A DNA stretch of 42,472 nucleotides from Helochares maculicollis (lineage: Eukaryota; Arthropoda; Insecta; Coleoptera; Hydrophilidae), in assembly GCA_033557835.1 (NCBI GenBank), contig JAWQRO010000338.1, positions 1 through 42,472 on the forward strand, in the 5' to 3' direction. How positions within the stretch are numbered: the stretch's first letter is position 1; the number at the start of each line of letters is the position of its first letter. The position numbers were made by a program, and so were the translations under genes. Positions 11,831-24,728 of the stretch are shown here, piece by piece. The notes below the pieces were generated by a model. It saw only the letters and a list, made by a program, of their open reading frames with translations, was not told the origin of the DNA and did no database searches.

Positions 11831-14800
11831 TATTTAATATTAGCTAAGATGTCGTTTTAGACCAAATATGCGACGCTATTTTGAGGGTGCGCAGTTTTAC
11901 CCATTGCATTGTTTCCAATTTCTATGTCTATCGAACAACTGACTAGCCAACTATTACCCGTTTAATACCATTTTCCCCTCTTCTATCTTAAAAAGAATAG
12001 CACGGCATGCGAAAGAGCATTTGTTATTCCAGTAGCTGATTATTTTTTAATTGTCCATGGTAACTTCATCAACCTCATTTTGCTCTTATTCTCATTTCTT
12101 TGGCTCTATTCATAACCACTTTGAATTTATCGGTCTCAGTAGGAAGTTTTTAATATATGTACATACATAATCACTTAAAGTTGTACGCATTCTCAGTCCG
12201 AAGATATTGATGTCAACCCGACATATCATAATTAATGTGGTGTGAATATTATTTGAAGAGGTTTTTATTTTGGGCTCGCATAAATCATGAATAATCACTT
12301 TTTAATTGGCGTTTTGAGTCAGCTTCTGTGCTGGAAAATATTATATTACATTCATACATACTCTCCGGCAGCACATGTTTCAGTATAGGTATTCTCTACG
12401 TACTTCCATTCACGAGCCATTTAATTTAAATGTAACTGTAAACGAAGAAATGTTAATTTAAGAACACGAAATAACGAATGGGCGCACACCTGAGACTCGG
12501 ATAGAGAAGAGGAGATGCACGAATTTTATTAACATTATACCGTTTTGTATTTCGCATTAATGTTGCTAATTTTTGCGCAGAGTTAACATCTTAACAAATG
12601 AAGCTATTAAGTTTTATTGTTGTAAAAATGTTTATTACTGGTTTGCTTTGTATTTATATGGGAACACTCATCTGAATAAAATTTGCAGATATGACATCCG
12701 CCTTTATGAATTCTAAAAAACATTTCCACATACAAATCGCTTGGAAAATATAAACATGCAGATAGATTTAAACAAACACGCCATTTGTCTAATTCAACTG
12801 TGACATTTCCATATTTCTACGTCGTAGCCTACTATTATAGGATTGATTTACTTTATTAGCAATAACGCCAAATCTCTACAATTTTCACTGCAGATTTTTC
12901 AGATACGCGATAATTTTCTCTGACTATAAGTGCATGTGTAAATGATTCTTGCGTTATAAAACATATATATACTATTTTAGTATACCTACATATAAGATTA
13001 AAATTTGCTATAAATACTTTTATTTCAAAATTTTGATCTACTGAACAATTTTAATAAAAAATGTATCGCTTAAAATGTACCGATTCCGTTTCCGCCAGTA
13101 AAATTGAAAAACAACAATTTACATCTATTTCAATCGGTATATTGTGGCGGTAAAAGCTCGCCAGTACAAGAATTTCACCACCTATAGGTTGTTTTTACAA
13201 ACGTGTGAAAGGGAATGATTAGTAGGAGCCGGGAATGAAAAATACATAAATCAGAATGGCGGTATCGACCGCCTTGGTCCGCATTATTCCACATACATGG
13301 GTTTTAATTGAAATCTCTCAGTCAGACCACCGCCCCCGCCTGACGTATTTCATCGGTGTCATCGGCAGCAGCCATTTATCAAGTTGGTAAAAATTGTTCA
13401 GTCTACAGGAAAGGTGAATTTCAGCCAAGCAAAAACAATGCTGATTCGGATCGCAGCTAGCCGAGAAACCTGGAACCTATTCATTAAAGGTTCCCGCGAA
13501 CCGTGCAAACAAACGTACTTGCACACAGAAAATTCGTTCAATGTGTGTCGTGAACTTGTGTTCTTGCAAATAATAGTATGTAGGTGTTATGGATTGCGAA
13601 ATCTGCCAAATTTTTGCCTTTTCAAATCGCATACGACGATTTACAACACAAATTTTAAATTTATTTACGAAAAATTTGGAAAATAATTTAAATAATATTT
13701 TTAATGGTTCAATAAAAATATTACTCAATTCTCTTTATTGTTGGGCATTATATACAATATGATTTATAATTAAGTTTCGAATTTTAAAGCAGCTCTAAAA
13801 GTAAGACATTTCAAGTGATACGTTTTTGTTTGCATTATATGTCATAAATAGCTACTGAGATACCAACTACATGTACATGTTTATGAACTATGAATGGAAT
13901 TTTCAATGGCACCGTTAATCGAGACGAATATTAGCGCTATCATTTTCTTGTCTACATTTAAAGCCGCTGGACTCCACAGAGATGCAATAATAGTAAAAAC
14001 ATTTAGTTGGACGGGAATAAAGAGAATTGAAAAAATTAACAGGGCAATACGTTTCAACTGAAGAGCAAAGACAAGCAGCACATGTTTAATCGGTTTTTAT
14101 TCAAAGAATGCTAACACAGCATGTAGATAACATAAACTTATAAAACATAAAATAAGAAAGCAATAGTCCTTTTATAGTAAACAAAATAGTAGAAAGGTAA
14201 GCACAGACGATTACTCTAAGAACTACAAAAACGCAGTTAATTAGAATCACAGAAGCACTAGAAGCGGCGCATGTTTGCTCGGTTTTTTAAAGTTGAGTAG
14301 ATGTACTAAATTTAACGCCACTTAATAAAATTTTTATTTTTTAATTATTTTTCAATTTACATAGTTCAAACATTATTGATTTTTGTATTCTATATATAAT
14401 TAGTTTATTTGAAGTCCTTAGGTTCAGAATGTGTATTATTTCATTGCTAGTCTAAACCCGTGCGGAAAAACGATTATAATTTAAATTATTCGGTACAGAA
14501 ACAAACATGTTTTGCAGATATTGGAATATAATTAATTTTTGTCATTTTTAATCGAATTAAACTTATGTATTGAATATATTATTTAGTTACAAAACAAAGA
14601 CCATCCTTCGTGTTTCATCCTGATAATTCATTAAACAAACCAACTTTTATAAAGGTGCTTTTAAGAAGACCCTACATGAATGGGTATAGTGGTTGATTTG
14701 CGCTTTTTCAGTTTCTATCAGTACAGCAAGTTAATTTGCTACATTTTTTGGAAACTAATTTCGTTGTTGCAACAGTAGAATTCTCCGAAATATAGAAAAA

Positions 14801-16301
14801 GATGCAACCACTTCGTTTGTTTCGGGAGAAGGTAAATTAAAGCCACATTCTTTTATCAAAAAAATTGTCTCTTATGGTTCAAAAAATTTTAACGCGATAC
14901 AATTAATTTTGATTTCAATAATTGCTTATGTGTTTTTGTTTCTCTTAATATTTATACGGCACGCATTTGCAACGTGTTTTGATTGTGACACCGTTATTTT
15001 TACAGAAATGAAAATGCGATTATATCCGCAAAATGTTTTTTAACCCAGTATCGCCTATCGGAATCATTTCGAATATGCCAGGAGTCCTAAATTAGCCCCA
15101 TTTTTATTATTACATAAAGTTTGATTCAAATGATCGTTTTAAACATGCGGTTTTATTATTGGAAACTAATAATGCAACACCTTGTATAATTATGTACATT
15201 TCGAAAACACTAATGAATATTTAATTGCAAATTATATATCTAGTAAATAATGCTCATTTGACTTCAAAACATCGTGTTTACTTATTGTCCATCGTGCTCA
15301 GATAAATCGATTTCTCACGGTTTAAACGATACACAATCATTATTAATTAAAAAAATTACATTACAGGCAAACGTCTTTAGATAAATGCAAAATTGATGTT
15401 AAAAATAAAATAGGTACGAGAAGCCTTATCTTAAAACCAATTATGACTATTCGGTGGTTCTTACACACACGTCATGTATACCATGGGAAAATTTCTCATT
15501 TTATTTCATTGAAACTAAGCAGCTTCTAACCATTCACTTTTTATGAACAACCTACCCAACCCCTTGTTCATCTTTTAACAACAAATTTCTTGTCAATAAG
15601 CTCCAGGTAGGTTCCTTGTTATGACGCCTTTTTGCACATTTGATTTATCCCCTCACCTGCCGATGGGATGGTTGGTATTAAAGGAAACGCCGCGAAACTA
15701 ACAAAAAGGATTAGCTCTCTTCTCAACCGCAAAAGAAAACTGATTGGCCCATTGAAGTTGCACAAGGTGCCAGTAAAGTGATCAGGTTTAGAGTGGATGC
15801 AGTGAGGGACGAAAGAGAAATATATAAACCGATTTGTTACATTGATGCTTTCTGATTAGCATAGTTTTACCGGGCGTAAATGCATAAGGAACGATGGCAC
15901 GACCTTGTCTGGCTACGATTTATCAAAAATGCATGCTTATAATTAAGATGTCTGTTCTGAAGTTTCTCGTTTAATATCCATGAAAAGTTGAATGGTTAAA
16001 GTGCTTTATGCTAAACGTGGTCCCTTTAAAAAGCTGCAGCGCGGGGCCGGCAACAACCGTTGTATTCAAATGATATTCAAATCGGACTAGCTATTCACAC
16101 AGCGGACAGGCTAGAGTAAAGCAGCCAGAGCAAACGGGGCTGGTTGGGGTGGTTTTGAATGTAGACTTCGGAATACATAGTTCGAATACGCCATGTCGGC
16201 AGTCACAACTGGCTGACAAAGCCTTCTAATTTGGATGCCAACTCGTGTAACGTTTCATAATACGGAATGCAATACATGCGTAATGTAATTAGCGTTTTCG
16301 C
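11831..16301. other. Intron-like sequence with scattered GC-richer patches
   Basis: Mostly AT-rich. Patches at about 13255-13510 and 15640-16180 are richer in GC and CpG. A 100-codon frame at 13384-13686 (+, from a non-ATG codon) has no recognisable domain. No transposon ends, tRNA-like folds or convincing exon pairs were seen. Confidence 0.4.
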
Positions 16302-16323
16302 GTGGGACATAATTTCCGTCAGA

Positions 16324-16544
16324 TTCATCAATCCGCCGGCCAACGTTGCAAATTAATTCAACGAATCTGGAATTCTTGTGTAATTACACCAAATTTATGG
16401 GGAGGACATAAGACAAAATGTAGAGCAGCTTCTCGCATTGTTGTACTGCTGAAATGTTGTGAATTACGCTCAGATATTCCACTATTGAAGGAATTGGGAA
16501 TTGCCACCAGTTTAATTAAAAATTTTGAAACCCTTGTTGACTGA
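16324..16544 (+). pseudogene. Protein-like open reading frame with stop and poly(A) signal; possible gene fragment
   Basis: The frame from about 16341 reads KLIQRIWNSCVITPNLWGGH, then KTKCRAASRIVVLLKCCELR and SDIPLLKELGIATSLIKNFE, ending TLVD with TGA at 16542-16544. Unlike other open frames here it has balanced, protein-like composition and two amphipathic helix-like stretches reminiscent of ARM/HEAT repeats. AATAAA lies at 16601-16606, placed as for a 3' end. No ATG opens the frame; a possible acceptor (TTTCCGTCAG) ends at 16323. Further protein-like pieces in shifting frames (for example NFNKAATIVSKQ near 16700) hint at more decayed coding sequence downstream. It could be a terminal exon, a retrocopy remnant, or chance. 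I do not recognise the family. Confidence 0.3.
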
Positions 16545-18274
16545 TATATTCTATGTACTCCAAATGCTCAAGCTTTTGGCGAATGATTGTGTTATCATTT
16601 AATAAAATGATTTTGTACAATTATTTTAATGATCGATCTCAACAATTGTTTGAGTATTGGCAATGAAGCATCATAAAATGTCGTTTTAAATGTTTTTGTA
16701 GAATTTTAATAAAGCAGCTACGATTGTGAGTAAACAGAAGAAATGACTGCCAGTGAGAGAGCAGCATTAAAATGCTCGTGTTGACCAATAGAAAGAAATG
16801 CTTAAAAGCTGTAAAGTTTCTATAAATCATCGTAATAAGTGATGAAACTGTCATACTAAGCAACAACCAAACATTAAGAGTTGCACTTCTAACCAATTAT
16901 TACTTCATTACAAGGCATAATATCTATTCCAAATTAAGGGCTATATACTTGACTTAAAGCTTTGCCAAATTAATACATTTTTTACTTTTGTGGAACTCAA
17001 TTTTATGGACCAATTAGGAAAATAAGAATGGCAAAATTTGTGTTTGTAAAATTGCTTCGTTATAATCTCACAATAATGTCATTTCAGTGGTTCTAATTTA
17101 CTAACCCTACTCCTTGATGTTGAAACATTTGCAAAAATTATAGTAAATCTCTCTGTTCCTGTGGTTTATCCCATAATCATCTTTAAGGAGGAAGAAAAAC
17201 ACTTAAGTATGATTTTCCCCAGGCACTTCTTTTGATACACTAATTGGCTTCTATTAAATTAAAACATTATATTCTTTCACGTTTATCTCAGAATTTAATA
17301 TTAATTGCAGGGTTGAACTATTTATTTACTTAACGCTTATGATTCACTTGCAAAAGATTCGCTGCAGGAGAAAATGACCAGGGTTAAAGCACTTACATAG
17401 TAATTTGCTGTGTTTCGCATTTCCATTACAGTTAATGTACTTTTCGAGGGATGAATCAGCGAAGAGAAGTAAATGCTATTTCAAGTTTGATCTATTTTTA
17501 CTTTGCTAAACTATATAACGGAGCAAATATAATTACATATTTTAAAAATTTTTATACAATAATTCAGCGCGGTCAAAATTTACTAATAAACAGCAGTCAT
17601 ATGAACTGCCAAATTTCAAAAAGGCAATTTTGATTCTTAATTTTGGGTTCTGTCTTTGAAATATATATTTAACGTGATAGTTACTTTTTTCATAAAGACT
17701 TACTGTGTTGCTCTCAAAATGATGGGTTTCGTACATAAATTTTCTGTACATAATAATTTTGCAGATTAGATTAGAAAGAGCAAATATAATCTATATCATT
17801 ATCCGTTCTATTTATGGAGACCCCAACATTTAAAACAATTCTGTTATGCCATAGTTCGGTATGCGAGTCCTAATGACTTTTTTTTAGTTCCTCGTTTTCA
17901 AAATTTACAAGTCAAAAGAATGTCGTATCATTTACCCGCTCACATTGTAATATTAAAAATTGGGTTTAGTGCAGCTTATGTTTACTTTATACATTTCTTT
18001 GCACTTTTAAGCAACAAATTTACTCCCCAAATTGGATTGTCTATATATATTTATACATATAGAAATTGCATGCGTCCAGACAGTTCTCTTAATGCATTTG
18101 ATACTTTCTTACGTTCACTATTTCAAATGAGGAACGACACCATGTGAAATATTTTGTATATGCACACACCTATAGATGTCAGACCAAAAATGGTAACACA
18201 AGTACTAAAAACCTTAAGATCATTCCAAGTTGAATTTTTGCCAGATTGCAATACCACTCCTTTACTATACGAGG
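16545..18274. other. AT-rich sequence, no supported gene
   Basis: Apart from the AATAAA and possible decayed coding pieces noted at 16545-16900, nothing stands out. Open frames on both strands (16639-16896 -, 17451-17633 +, 17542-17751 -, 17920-18147 +) are AT-driven and featureless. Confidence 0.4.
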
Positions 18275-18276
18275 TA

Positions 18277-19534
18277 CGAGGTGTGTTCAATAAGTATCGC
18301 GAATTTTGAATTTTCGCGGGTTACGTATATTCGAATTTCGATTTATTTTGTGGCGTTATGTTGGTAGTCATGTCTCTCACTTATACCAACAAGTTCGGCC
18401 ATTTTGAATGTTCAGTTAATTGTTGACAACTATTCAAAAAAATGAATCAAAGAACCTGTATCAAATTTTGTTTGAAAAACGAAATTTAGTGCGCGGAAGC
18501 ATTGCGAATGTTGACTGTGGCATACGGAGAAGCTACCTTGGACCGAAGCAACGTTTATCAGTGGTACAAAATGTTCTCAGAAGGCCGAGAAGATGTGAAC
18601 GAGCACTTCAACAACAGACGAAAAAATTGACGAAGTGAAGAAAATGGTATTAGCCAATCATCGAATCACCGTTAGAGAAATTGCTGAGGAACTAGACATA
18701 TCCATTGGCTCGTGCCATTCGATTTTTATCAAAGATTTGGGCATGCGACGGGTGGCCCCGAAATTCGTACCAAAATTGCTCAATTTCGACCAAAAACAGC
18801 TTCGCATGAAAATTGCTAATGAGCTGTTGGACTCTGTCCGCGACAACCCATATTTGCTCCAGAGGGTCATAACTGATGACGAATCGTGGATTTACGGTTA
18901 TGACGTGGAAACCAAAGCTCAATCATCTTAATGGAAGCTGCCGGCCGAACCAAGACCGAAAAAAGCGCGCCAAGTTCGGTCAACTGTGAAAGTTTTGCTT
19001 AACGTTTTCTTCGATTGCAGGGGCGTGGTGCATGGTGACTTCTTGCCACAAGGTAGAACGGTCAATAAGGAATATTACCTGTAAGTTCTGCGCAATTTGC
19101 GTGAAGCAATCCGCCAGAAACGCCCGGATTTGTGGAAGAACAAAAATTGGCGTTTGCACCACGATAACGCCCCTGCTCTCACATCGTTGCTTGTGCGCGA
19201 CTTTTTGGCCAAAAACAACACACTAATGATGCCGCAGCCATCATATTCCCCAGATCTGGCCCCCTGTAACTTTTTCTTGTTCCCGAAACTAAAGAGGCCC
19301 ATGAAAGGATGACGCTACGCTAATATTGACTAGATAAAGATGGCATCGAAGGAGGAGCTGAACAAGATAAAGGACAATAATTTTTCGAAGTGCTTCGAAG
19401 ATTGGAAAAAACGTTGGCACAAGTGTATAATATCTCATGGGGATTACTTTGAAGGGGACAAAATAGATATTCATGAATAAATAAATAATTTTTGACAAAA
19501 CATAACATTCGCGATAATTTTTGAGCACACCTCG
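18277..19534 (+). mobile_element. Mariner element copy 2, both TIRs and TA target duplications
   Basis: A 1,258-bp element bounded by TA at 18275-18276 and 19535-19536. The left end reads CGAGGTGTGTTCAATAAG then TATCGCGAAT. The right end in reverse complement reads CGAGGTGTGCTCAAAAAT then TATCGCGAAT. That is 25 matches in 28. Length, TA duplication and the internal DD34D transposase are all as expected for mariner. The sequence just outside the left end repeats TACGAGG (18269-18275), a small flank duplication. Orientation follows the transposase. Confidence 0.95.
18442..19480 (+). pseudogene. Mariner transposase pseudogene, copy 2 (DD34N)
   Basis: Begins MNQRTCIKFCLKNEI at the ATG 18442-18444 and ends GDKIDIHE with TAA at 19478-19480. 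The order is: HTH region (ALRMLTVAYGEATLDRSNVY, then ITVREIAEELDISIGSCHSI), first catalytic Asp in VITDDESWIYGYD, FFDCRGVVH, second Asp in HHDNAPALTS, and YSPDLAPCNFFLF, where the third catalytic Asp is Asn. Counting from HDN to APCN gives 34 residues between, the mariner spacing. In-frame stops lie at 18487-18489 (TAG), 18929-18931 and 19082-19084 (both TAA, likely from CAA), 19310-19312 (TGA) and 19331-19333 (TAG). A short deletion near 18602, in the segment before STSTTDEKID, shifts the frame. It is clearly inactive but otherwise nearly full length. I leave the subfamily open. Confidence 0.93.
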
Positions 19535-19536
19535 TA

Positions 19537-20277
19537 TATCAAAAAATAAAAAAGTACCTCGTTACTTAATATAATTTAACTAAGATGGTTTTTGTTGCAA
19601 TTTCGTACAAATGGTGTAGTCTAACAACAAACCTAAAATAGTTTTTGACATGAATAATTAGACGTTGAACGGCACTGTTTATTATAGCAAAAAAAACGCG
19701 TGTACTCGTGTATCATCTTGTGAGATGTATTGTACATGGAGTCTCATCTTGTGGGTTCCAACTGGCGCAATCCCAACAAGTTTTTGAATTATGAAAATTT
19801 AAATAACGTGGAAATAAAAACCGCCGCCGTAATTTATAATTTTAAATAATTCGTTTTGTCAAGTATTTAACATTTATACATGCGTGCATTGCGAATTGCA
19901 AATGAAAAGGCAGTGAAAGCAGATGGCGACTTGTTATTTTAGAATACGCAATGTGCGTGACTCTGAATGATTATCTCCTATTTCCTTCATTAACTCGAGC
20001 ATCTTAATTGTAGATTAAAATAATTATCAAGACAAATTTGTATGCAGTTCTTTGAGAGCGGATATTCATGTCGCAAATTTAGTTATGCGGGATTGGAGAC
20101 GCATGATGGCACTGCGAGCCTGATGAATATCGTTGCTTAGCATTCGCAATCTGCCATCAAAACTCAAATCTTACCTTAATGAAGAAAATTCAACAATCTC
20201 TTAGAGCGGCTCGTTGTTGGAAAAAGGTCATAGGTTGAAATGTTCCCTTGAATAAAAGACCTCCAGCTCTGAATTTG
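19537..20277. other. AT-rich sequence, no supported feature
   Basis: No gene, repeat pair or RNA signature noted between mariner copy 2 and the dispersed repeat at 20278. Confidence 0.5.
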
Positions 20278-20400
20278 GCAGAAATAAGACAATCCCAGCG
20301 GTGTAAAATGAGGGTCATTTTCTTTATCTGCTGGATGCATCTCCCAGGCTTTTGTATAATAGATTCATTACAGTTTTTGATGGTCGCCTGTAGAAATCCT
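20278..20400 (+). repeat. Dispersed repeat, copy A (inverted relative to 24920-25043)
   Basis: Shares ordered identical blocks with the reverse complement of 24920-25043: GCAGAAATAAGACAAT, AAAATGAGGGTCATTT, GGATGCATCT, ATAATAGATTCATT and CAGTTTTT. The intervening positions diverge modestly. The family is not recognised; there are no TIRs or poly(A) tail. The two copies could pair in one transcript across about 4.5 kb. Confidence 0.85.
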
Positions 20401-21589
20401 GACACTAATATTAGTCATCTGAGTCTTCTGGTGTATTTCGCAGGGTGTTGGGTGGACGAGGCGGGGTAAGTCCATTCTGTTCTCCAGTTATGCGTAACGC
20501 ACAATACTAATGTGGGTCGGACTGCCAGAACGCCCCTACCCTGCCGGATGGTCATAGGAAGGGACGGTATTATTAATTGAGTTTTCGAAATTGTGCCAGC
20601 CATTTGTGATTTATAGTCCGAACTTGATGGCCGGTAAATTTATTGTTTCGAAAAGATAACATAATTATTAATAATTAAAGCAGGAATATTTTTCGTGGCC
20701 CATTTGTACCTCGATGATCGCTTGTTAGTAATTAGAAATCTCACCTGCGGGTGGGTCTTAGAATCACTTAATTAAAATCGGTTTTTTTCGGTAACGAACC
20801 TCTCACTTATTTGCATTTCATAAAAATGGAAATTTAATTTGGATTTGCTTTATTGTTCGCCGATTCGTTCGCTTTTGATGTTAAGCAGATGCATGCATTA
20901 CGCATAAAAGATTTTAGATTAATCTAAATGTGGGATGGTTTTGCATCACGAAATTGCTCCTAATTATTTCGGTAAAAGTTTCCTTCCTTTGTTTCTTCTA
21001 CGCTAATTTCTAATAGGCTTTTTATCATAAATCTTCTCGAAAGCCTTCCAAAAATTATTTCTTAGTTGTTATTTTTTTGTATTGGCGATATGAAAAGGGG
21101 GTGACTTATCTACGTTCCAAGCGACCGTGTTTATTATATTATTCCAGCTTCGATCTCATGACGGTTTACAAATGGACATTTTCAACTTTGGCACCACCGA
21201 CTGTTAGATAATGCAGAGATAGGGCGTCCAGCGGTGCTGTATCTCGAAGTTGATTGGTGTCAGCCGTTTTTTCATCAGTCAGTGTCACGCATTGTTTGCT
21301 CAAACGGGTGGAGCTGAGCAATATGAATGCGGTTTGGAAAGCACAAATATTTTCGTGGCGAAATAATCTGACGGAGCGGATTTTTGGACAAACAAGTCAT
21401 CCATATGCCTGATAAAAATGATGGCGTGTAGCATTTACAAATGGATGTGATTGCAAGAGAAATAAATTGTGAGCTATGTGTTGCTATGTCTTACTTGTTT
21501 TCACTTTATGTTTGCAGGTTAACTGGATTATGTTGGTAAATAATTAAATAGTTTGCTTTATTTTATTTCATTATTGTTCGTCTTGCCAC
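20401..21589. other. Mostly AT-rich non-coding sequence
   Basis: A GC-richer patch at about 20440-20560 contains CGCAG (20439-20443) followed 22 nt later by GGGTAAGTC, a possible but unconvincing micro-exon frame. At 21516/21517 TTTATGTTTGCAG is followed by GTTAAC, which resembles a ratchet point but with a poor donor half. No gene recognised. Confidence 0.4.
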
Positions 21590-22020
21590 GCTCCTACAAT
21601 GAAAGTGCAAAGAAGCGCAAAGGGTTTGTGGGATGGAAACTGCAAGGGTGGCTAGCCGCTATAAGGTGGGAGCCGTCCAACCGCCTACCCTGGTGAATAT
21701 TATTATTGTACGTCGGTTGTCTTTGTGAGAGGGCGCAGATTCCTAATATCCGGAATGTTCGCGATCTTGGCGCATTGTGTATGCCACGCGGGGATTAACC
21801 CATTAATCACTCGGGTCATTGTATCAACTATCAAAGCGTGCAAGGTTTCGCAACAATAGTCCGCGCGCTCTGCTGAACACACCCCCACGCGAACGGTGGC
21901 GGCCCTACGTTCCTCGCTTTCTCCCGCCGTTGCTGCCACCGCCGCCGCCACCGCTGCCACCGTCGATCCTGCTGCTGCACACAAACCACCACGTTCCGTG
22001 CCCTAACCCTCATTTCAATC
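21590..22020. other. CpG- and GCC-rich island
   Basis: A GC-rich block with a GCC/GCT-type trinucleotide cluster at about 21930-21962 and many CpGs. This composition opens long frames on both strands (21819-22142 +, Pro-rich; 21703-21984 -, Ala-rich), which I take as repeat artefacts. Possible regulatory region or alternative first exon. No TATA or paired splice signals strong enough to decide. Confidence 0.35.
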
Positions 22021-23605
22021 ACACAAAACAATCAGAATTCCCATCTCATTACAAGCTTTTTACTTTGTTGCAATATTTGTCCTCGCACAAGCTTTGCGTG
22101 TGCGTTTTATTTTTCCAATGGATTACCCGCTTGGTGATTTAATAAAATTTTATTCCAATGTGTGATTTACATTACAAATTTGATGTTATTAGTAAGCGTT
22201 AGGAAAAACCATATTTTTTCTCTGCTATCGACTGCGGTTTCGTGTTGGTAAAAATTTTCTTGCATGGCACAAAAATATCTGCATTATTAGTCAAATTATT
22301 GTAGTTATTTTCGTAATTGTTTTTGCATACTGTCGAAATTGACAAATTTTTATTTCTGCGCTACTTGTTTTTTATTGAACTTCTCGTAAATGATTTAAAT
22401 CTGTATTATTTGCCCAAAATATACATTTAACAATTGCGTGTACAACACGTCATTAGAAATTATAAAATCTTTGTTGTATTGTTTTTGTATCCTATTAAAC
22501 AATCTTATAATGACAGACTTTTGAAATTATTGTCCTGAAATAAACGCCACATATGTGACTGATTCTTGCCGCTATTCATTAAAATGATTTTATAACATTT
22601 GACCAAATATGATTAATACACTGAGGCAGATCAGTAATTATCCATTTAAAAATGTGCCAACAAAACTGAAAGTTCTACAATGGCGATCTGTTGCCGGGAA
22701 GTCTTGTTATTAAGGGGCTCTATATTTTCAAAAATCAGTTTTAAATAACATTATTTACCCTGATGAGAGGAGCAAATATATCTTGCAAACATTTTAACCA
22801 ATTTACAACGGTATTCACTGCAAAAAAAATTATGGCTTCATAAAATGTGAAAAAAATTATTAGCTTTACTTTAAATTGCTCTCAAACTAATTAGTTTTAA
22901 ACTAGCTGTCAAGTAGTCCTAGCCAAAACATTTACCCAACTGTATAAGAAAATTTGAAAATGATTCCAGAATCACATCCTGTTTTGGACAAATGATTCAC
23001 GTGTAACCTTTTCCCTTACTGGCTAATTTTAAACGTTTATAATTTTATCTAATTACAAGCATATCATAGTAATGGTATTTTATCGGCAAAAGTTTACCGC
23101 ACTCAGCTTTTATTAATGAATTATGAGATTAATTAGAGAAAAATATTTATATGAATTTTATTTGAAAAGTTACTTGTTGATTAAACAAAATTGGTGCAGC
23201 AAATAAATCTTAACTTCTTATTTACAAATACAATCCTAATGCCGAATAGAGCCACAGGTTTATTATCACCTAGCCTAATCTGTTGAATATTAAAGTAAAA
23301 TAACTGACATATATTTCGCAGCCAAAACGCAAGTGTAGTATTAAATGATCTGGAATGTTATATCCGTATTCTTTCGTATAATGTATATACTAGTAGAATA
23401 GGAGCGAAAATATAATTTTACTTAAAGCTAATTTGTTGATAGTGCGTTAGTTACAATCACTTATCAAGAATCAATAAACATAACAATGTGAAGTAATTAT
23501 ATATACGCTAGACTAATATAAAGGTCGGCAACTGAAAAGCAAGTAAAATATGACAAAAAAACTAAATATGAAGAAATATGGAAATAAAAATTCATAAACA
23601 TAAAG

Positions 23606-23627
23606 TACACTAGCGATAGCTAGTGTA
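23606..23627. repeat. Perfect 9-bp inverted repeat with GATA loop
   Basis: TACACTAGC, loop GATA, GCTAGTGTA. A fully complementary stem of 9 bp. It is too short for a miRNA precursor and not at a transposon end. It may be a protein-binding palindrome or chance. Confidence 0.85.
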
Positions 23628-24708
23628 TTAACAAAATGATGATCACTGCCTCTAATTAAATAAAATTCTCCAACTTAAGCTATGATTGTAATTTCTTACA
23701 TATTTAAGAAATGCTAGGAAAAGTGGTTTACTAATTGGTTTTAATTTGTTTTGCGTTTTTGTATATTTATAGATTCCACAATTAAATTAAATTAAATTGA
23801 TCCGATCGAATTTTCCACCTACTCTACAAAGTTTGCTTCGTTGCAATAGTTTTACCAAACAGTTTGTCTGTATATTTACTTGGGAAAATAGTTTTGTACC
23901 TTAAATCAGATTAGATCCAACATTCTTCAGGATACTTCAAAAGATAATTTAACAGGAAAAATTGGCCTAAGATTCCATTTTGACACCAAGTTGAACCAAA
24001 ATGAACTAGAAAAACACAACAATAGATTTTGAAGATGAAAAATCAGTATTAAGGAACGATGTGCATTTTCAAGATTTAGCAAATACAAATGATCCAATAA
24101 GTAAATCTAAATAAAAGCATGAGATTAAAAGAAACCCATTTATGATAACTGAGGTATACTTTCAATAATCGCAAAGTTGGGCTTAAGCTATGTGGGATGT
24201 AAAAAATAACAAAATTCTTAAATTGAAATATCGAAACTTCAACTGATTCACACATGATTTGTACTAAACTTAGCCATTCTGAGAATATATTAGCTGTCCA
24301 CAGTCCTAATAATAAATAAGCATTTAAAACCAAAGCATCAAAATGAAGAAAATAATATATCTAACAAATTCAAAATTTATATCAACCATATTTTCACTGT
24401 TGTATCAAACCATGATCTAGATAAAATTTTATATTTAGTTTGGGCAAATTGTTGAAACCATGCAAAAACTCCTGTATTTGAATATATTATGTTAGTTATG
24501 TCCAATTTTGTGTAATAAAATTAAAGCAACAAGTTAAAATATATTATAAATTGCGTTTAATGTTTCTTTGGTGACATTTTGAGTAACTACCACTATTTAA
24601 AGTCAATTGCTTAGGCATTTCCCGTGGTTTATATGTCTGAAAATTTGAAGATTTTGCAAAGATAGCCACATATCAAAATTTATCACTTCAACTGAAAGAT
24701 TCTGAGTT

Positions 24709-24728
24709 CACACACACACACACACACA
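24709..24728. repeat. (CA)10 microsatellite
   Basis: Ten uninterrupted CA units. On the + strand this could act as a CA-repeat splicing-factor site, but no exon is close by. Confidence 0.95.

Noticed and set aside
20444..20465. 22-nt micro-exon between CGCAG and GGTAAGTCC
   Set aside because: The upstream tract is only partly pyrimidine, the length is extreme and the peptide is uninformative.
21500..21534. Possible fourth ratchet point: TTTATGTTTGCAG|GTTAAC with GTAAAT 18 nt downstream
   Set aside because: The pyrimidine tract is good, but GTTAAC is a poor donor, the downstream donor is weak, and the position (4.2 kb before ratchet point 2) breaks the spacing. Kept only as a note.
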